Shown: positions 62,301-64,000 of the stretch, in pieces
Numbering within the stretch: the first letter of the stretch is position 1
Layout of the letters: every line of letters begins with the position of its first letter
Source of the DNA: Imperialibacter sp. EC-SDR9
GTDB lineage: Bacteria; Bacteroidota; Bacteroidia; Cytophagales; Cyclobacteriaceae
Reading direction: 5' to 3'
Assembly: GCF_902498805.1 (NCBI RefSeq)
Contig: NZ_LR701637.1
Location: forward strand, 62,001-126,000
Length of the DNA: 64,000 nt
Made by a program: the position numbers and the translations under genes
The notes under the pieces: model-generated
What the model was told of the DNA's origin: nothing
Databases searched by the model: none
The model's input: only the letters and a program-made list of their open reading frames with translations

Positions 62301-64000
62301 TCTTGTTCTGATTAGATAGAATGTAGTGAAAAGATTTGTCCTTCACCTTTATGAACCCCGTTTCAGCCTGGAAATTGATGAAGCCATTTTGGTAAAGGAA
62401 ATTCATTGCCGCAAGCGCCTGATTGTAGTCAAGCTTATAGGCCGTTGTCATGTCGCGAAGGTAAAATTCACTTGCTCCTGAATTCCTGGCATACCGAACC
62501 ACGGCCATGATAGGATGATATCCGAACAAGCCCGGGTACATTGAAAACCTCTTTTCGCTAAAGTAGTCTTGAGACTCGAAAACCGCTGGGACACGATTTC
62601 GAGCATTCATAATAGAGATATCGAGGCTGTCGGTCTTCAAATCCCAGCTAATTTTGTCGGCGCTAAAGTCCATCACGAAAAACGACGAAGAGTAAGGCGT
62701 GCCTTTGAATTTATTCTGGTCTCTGTATAGAGTGAGTAGGTTTTTGCCCTCATCAAAAACCAGTTTATTCTGCGGATGGAAGATCGAATCGCCATTGTGG
62801 TAAATAGCGACCATTGCCTTGTCCGACGTTATCAAGGAGTCCTCGAAGGCGTACTTGACGCCCCTTGCTGTAAAAGAACGACCAAAGTCATCTCTAATAT
62901 TTAGTACAGATGGTCGCTTGAGAGCGGAGGTGCCGTAAAATTTGTTCCCTATAATAGAAAAGCCCCCCGTATACGCAGCATTTGGCGCTTTGAGTTTTAA
63001 AGTGATGTCGGCATAGTAGGAAGTAAACTGGGGAAAATACAGCTCCTCTTTGTCTGTTCTCTGATAGCTCTTGAAGTCGAAAATTCCCTCTGCTTCTCCG
63101 TCAAACCAGGCAGGGAAGCTGAGAGTGACCTTCTCCGCACTTATTCTTGGTTTAGTGATTTCAAAGCTGTAATCGGTAAAGGTAACAGAGGCGGCTTCGG
63201 CACCATTTGCTTCGCCGGGCCAGCTAAATTTACCCCCGCTGCCCACAAACACTTTGTCGTGGATGACAACCGAGCCCGACGTGTTTTGGATGCCGACGGA
63301 GTCATAGGGTGTTACTAACCTGAAATTTACATTGTTGAGCTTTATCACAGGGCCGCTCACTTCCGGGAGTAGTGCTTGACTAACCACTTCGGCCACAAAA
63401 GCATCAGCCACTGGCGCAGGCTCCGCTACCGGGTCGTTGCCCCATCCTGAGTCATTGCCCCATCCGCTATTAGACGGTGTGCCCCAACCATCGTTGCTGC
63501 TGTCGGCGGTTCCCCAGCCGCTATCTGCCGGAATTTCCTCCTCGATCGGGGGCTCCTCAGCAGGCAATACATAAGCCGGTTCCGCCTCGTCCAATTCAAA
63601 GCCATAAGTGCCTCCCTCGGCATATAGTTTGAAGTATTTGGTGTAGTACAAAGCCCTTCGGGCAAAGAATTGATTGAGCATGAGCAAAAACTCGCTGTAC
63701 TCCTTGTTGCGGTAGGTGTCGACTACCTGGTTATTGATCTTGAGAAGATTTGTGAGCTCGGTGGAGCTGATATTTTCCTTTTGAATGGCGTAGGCTATGT
63801 AGGCACCGAAGAACTCGAAATATGGGTAGGTGCGCATTCTCCGATCCCGCATTTTGACGGCGATGTCGATAATGATTTTCTTCTGGTCGGCATTGATCTG
63901 ACCCGAATTCCACACGGTGACAAAGTCAGCGGCGATCTTGGCCGCACCTTCATTGTCAATCTGTCTTATGCCGTTTGATAAATCTTGCCCGAATGTGTTG
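59320..64000 (-). CDS. Very large unknown envelope protein, 5' truncated
   Basis: The frame is open from its stop at 59320 to the right edge of the window, so at least about 1559 codons are seen and the start is missing. The GTG at 63915 is only an internal possible start. After a helical N-terminal part comes a low-complexity Gly-Trp-rich linker at about 63420-63530 (SGWG, DGWG, SGWG, SGWG, with Asn/Asp/Ser between). The remaining 1300 residues are beta-strand-rich with repeated 'F.G...Y.' and 'L.L.G...I' patterns, and many Asp/Asn/Ser. I recognise no family. No enzyme motif stands out. A cell-envelope role is inferred from composition and from the neighbouring OmpA, M23 and type Vd genes. 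Confidence 0.75.
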   Translation of the reverse strand, partial: NTFGQDLSNGIRQIDNEGAAKIAADFVTVWNSGQINADQKKIIIDIAVKMRDRRMRTYPYFEFFGAYIAYAIQKENISSTELTNLLKINNQVVDTYRNKEYSEFLLMLNQFFARRALYYTKYFKLYAEGGTYGFELDEAEPAYVLPAEEPPIEEEIPADSGWGTADSSNDGWGTPSNSGWGNDSGWGNDPVAEPAPVADAFVAEVVSQALLPEVSGPVIKLNNVNFRLVTPYDSVGIQNTSGSVVIHDKVFVGSGGKFSWPGEANGAEAASVTFTDYSFEITKPRISAEKVTLSFPAWFDGEAEGIFDFKSYQRTDKEELYFPQFTSYYADITLKLKAPNAAYTGGFSIIGNKFYGTSALKRPSVLNIRDDFGRSFTARGVKYAFEDSLITSDKAMVAIYHNGDSIFHPQNKLVFDEGKNLLTLYRDQNKFKGTPYSSSFFVMDFSADKISWDLKTDSLDISIMNARNRVPAVFESQDYFSEKRFSMYPGLFGYHPIMAVVRYARNSGASEFYLRDMTTAYKLDYNQALAAMNFLYQNGFINFQAETGFIKVKDKSFHYILSNQNKKDYDNLIVPSLTERYPNGTLNFGTKELTLRGVDRVYITTDLKVYMEPDSGVVKILEGRDLLFNGMVNAGDFVYKGKDFQFQYADNLFAMPTIDSIRIQIPVPDSLKVEGGEEKTALHNHLELTSGTLFVESPDNKSGKKQNLQYPYFTSDSEAVVFFDSKEILKGAYNKTVRFVIPPFEIDSSNRSDGASISFEGTFYAGDILEPFEEKLVIQPDKSLGFEHKIPESGYKLYGGTGTLYNNLSLSYQGLRSNGKIDYLTTTVYSNDFIFYLDSTSAIAQSGEIRPGNLGSASFPQGIMGALRMKWLPKKDSMFLKNIGDPIELYNGTAKLQGAANITAKGAFGLGTLETRGSRVKSKQFSFSETKFSARHGAFEILTDNPQKPAMAGEDIALNFDLASNIADVHPEKAGVAAIGFPYAQMKTSITNAIWNLNDQKITMSKPANVAIEDSYFYSTRPDLDSLAFNATAGIYDINRYELNLQGIPYITVADAEITPENEEITILENSTLQELKNAIVRIDTANRYHTLTSGLITIVDRNKFTGSALYQLVNAAQDTFTIKFNQFELQNVPIAKNRFKTMTVSEGDVLEDQDFVMSPGFLYKGRAKMYADRRALELIGGVKLDWKKERDSQWISYTNKTENPEVLVNFDASTAETGQKLVAGLHYDSFDDIIYLTYINDKNDPIDFDLFTPHGTLSYNLEGDFYKIEDQAKSDGNSYAGSTFIYSENTNSVIFEGPVTFIKNSPDFTLKASAKGIGRLDSSYFKMTAFLTADFKISPAATEVMTKDLVDIIERLGAPQANNIQGDLVYLLANLTSDQIAKSYENNTLKNYVPLVSVSPELQKALSLSEVNLQWNATHKAWYNDGKIGISNIFRNDINAEADGFVEIKRDPLGDIVNIFIMFSEATWYHFRFDQNRLLILSSNQKFNEEIRNSSTLEKAALGAFALGLGEESETMTFINNFRKNYYNIDKPFKLQFTTDPAFGKDSFDTIEKDKDGF

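Overview
The window looks like chromosome of a gliding-type Bacteroidetes bacterium, most likely a marine Cytophagales member (inference). The evidence is the gliding-motility genes gldB, gldD and gldE, the order mutY-ssb-gldE-gldD-recG, an HU / TPR / 29-residue AURKAIP1-COX24 protein / RNase G cluster, LytTR two-component genes, OmpA proteins with PD40 repeats, weak Shine-Dalgarno sequences, and a match to the Bacteroidetes -7 promoter element (TAnnTTTG) upstream of HU. No tRNA, rRNA, CRISPR array, transposase or integrase was seen.

Layout. 1-3.3 kb: a 5'-truncated PrsW-type protease, an L12-like/DUF3592 protein, an LTxxQ periplasmic protein, an unknown membrane-anchored protein and a PIG-L deacetylase. 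3.3-8.6 kb is the accessory part: a REP-like palindrome, an AT-rich gene for a large multidomain KAP NTPase, then a patatin phospholipase and an endolysin-like amidase in one transcription unit. 8.6-21.9 kb: TerB-like and DUF5996-like proteins, arylamine N-acetyltransferase, two M20 hydrolases, penicillin acylase, an FtsX/MacB-type permease, an alpha/beta hydrolase, Ogt and a lipoprotein. 22-26.5 kb is a signalling operon: an exported solenoid of eleven 34-35-residue IPSSS repeats, a LytS-type histidine kinase, a degenerate kinase lacking the phospho-acceptor histidine, and a LytTR response regulator. 26.5-39.6 kb: recG, gldD, gldE, ssb, mutY, HU, TPR protein, small ribosomal-type protein, rng, an outer-membrane barrel, gldB, a glycosyltransferase, nth, and an ECF sigma factor with a small overlapping partner. 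39.8-48.7 kb: uvrA, a Zn alcohol dehydrogenase, a fatty aldehyde dehydrogenase/GMC oxidoreductase pair and a transglutaminase-like protein. 49-64 kb: a run of minus-strand envelope genes (OmpA/PD40 protein, OmpA protein, type Vd patatin, M23 peptidase, DsbD, M20 dipeptidase, and a very large unknown protein that leaves the window).

Two stretches deserve most attention. The first is the KAP NTPase locus at 3.3-8.2 kb: a winged-helix / DUF5648-like / EVE-like / membrane-inserted KAP architecture in low-GC DNA beside two envelope-lytic enzymes, which reads as a candidate defence or cell-lysis island. The second is the IPSSS-repeat / kinase / pseudokinase / LytTR operon at 22.0-26.55 kb, with a 12-bp direct repeat at 21-bp period in front of it that fits LytTR operator geometry. 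Most of the rest is ordinary core metabolism, DNA repair and envelope biology.
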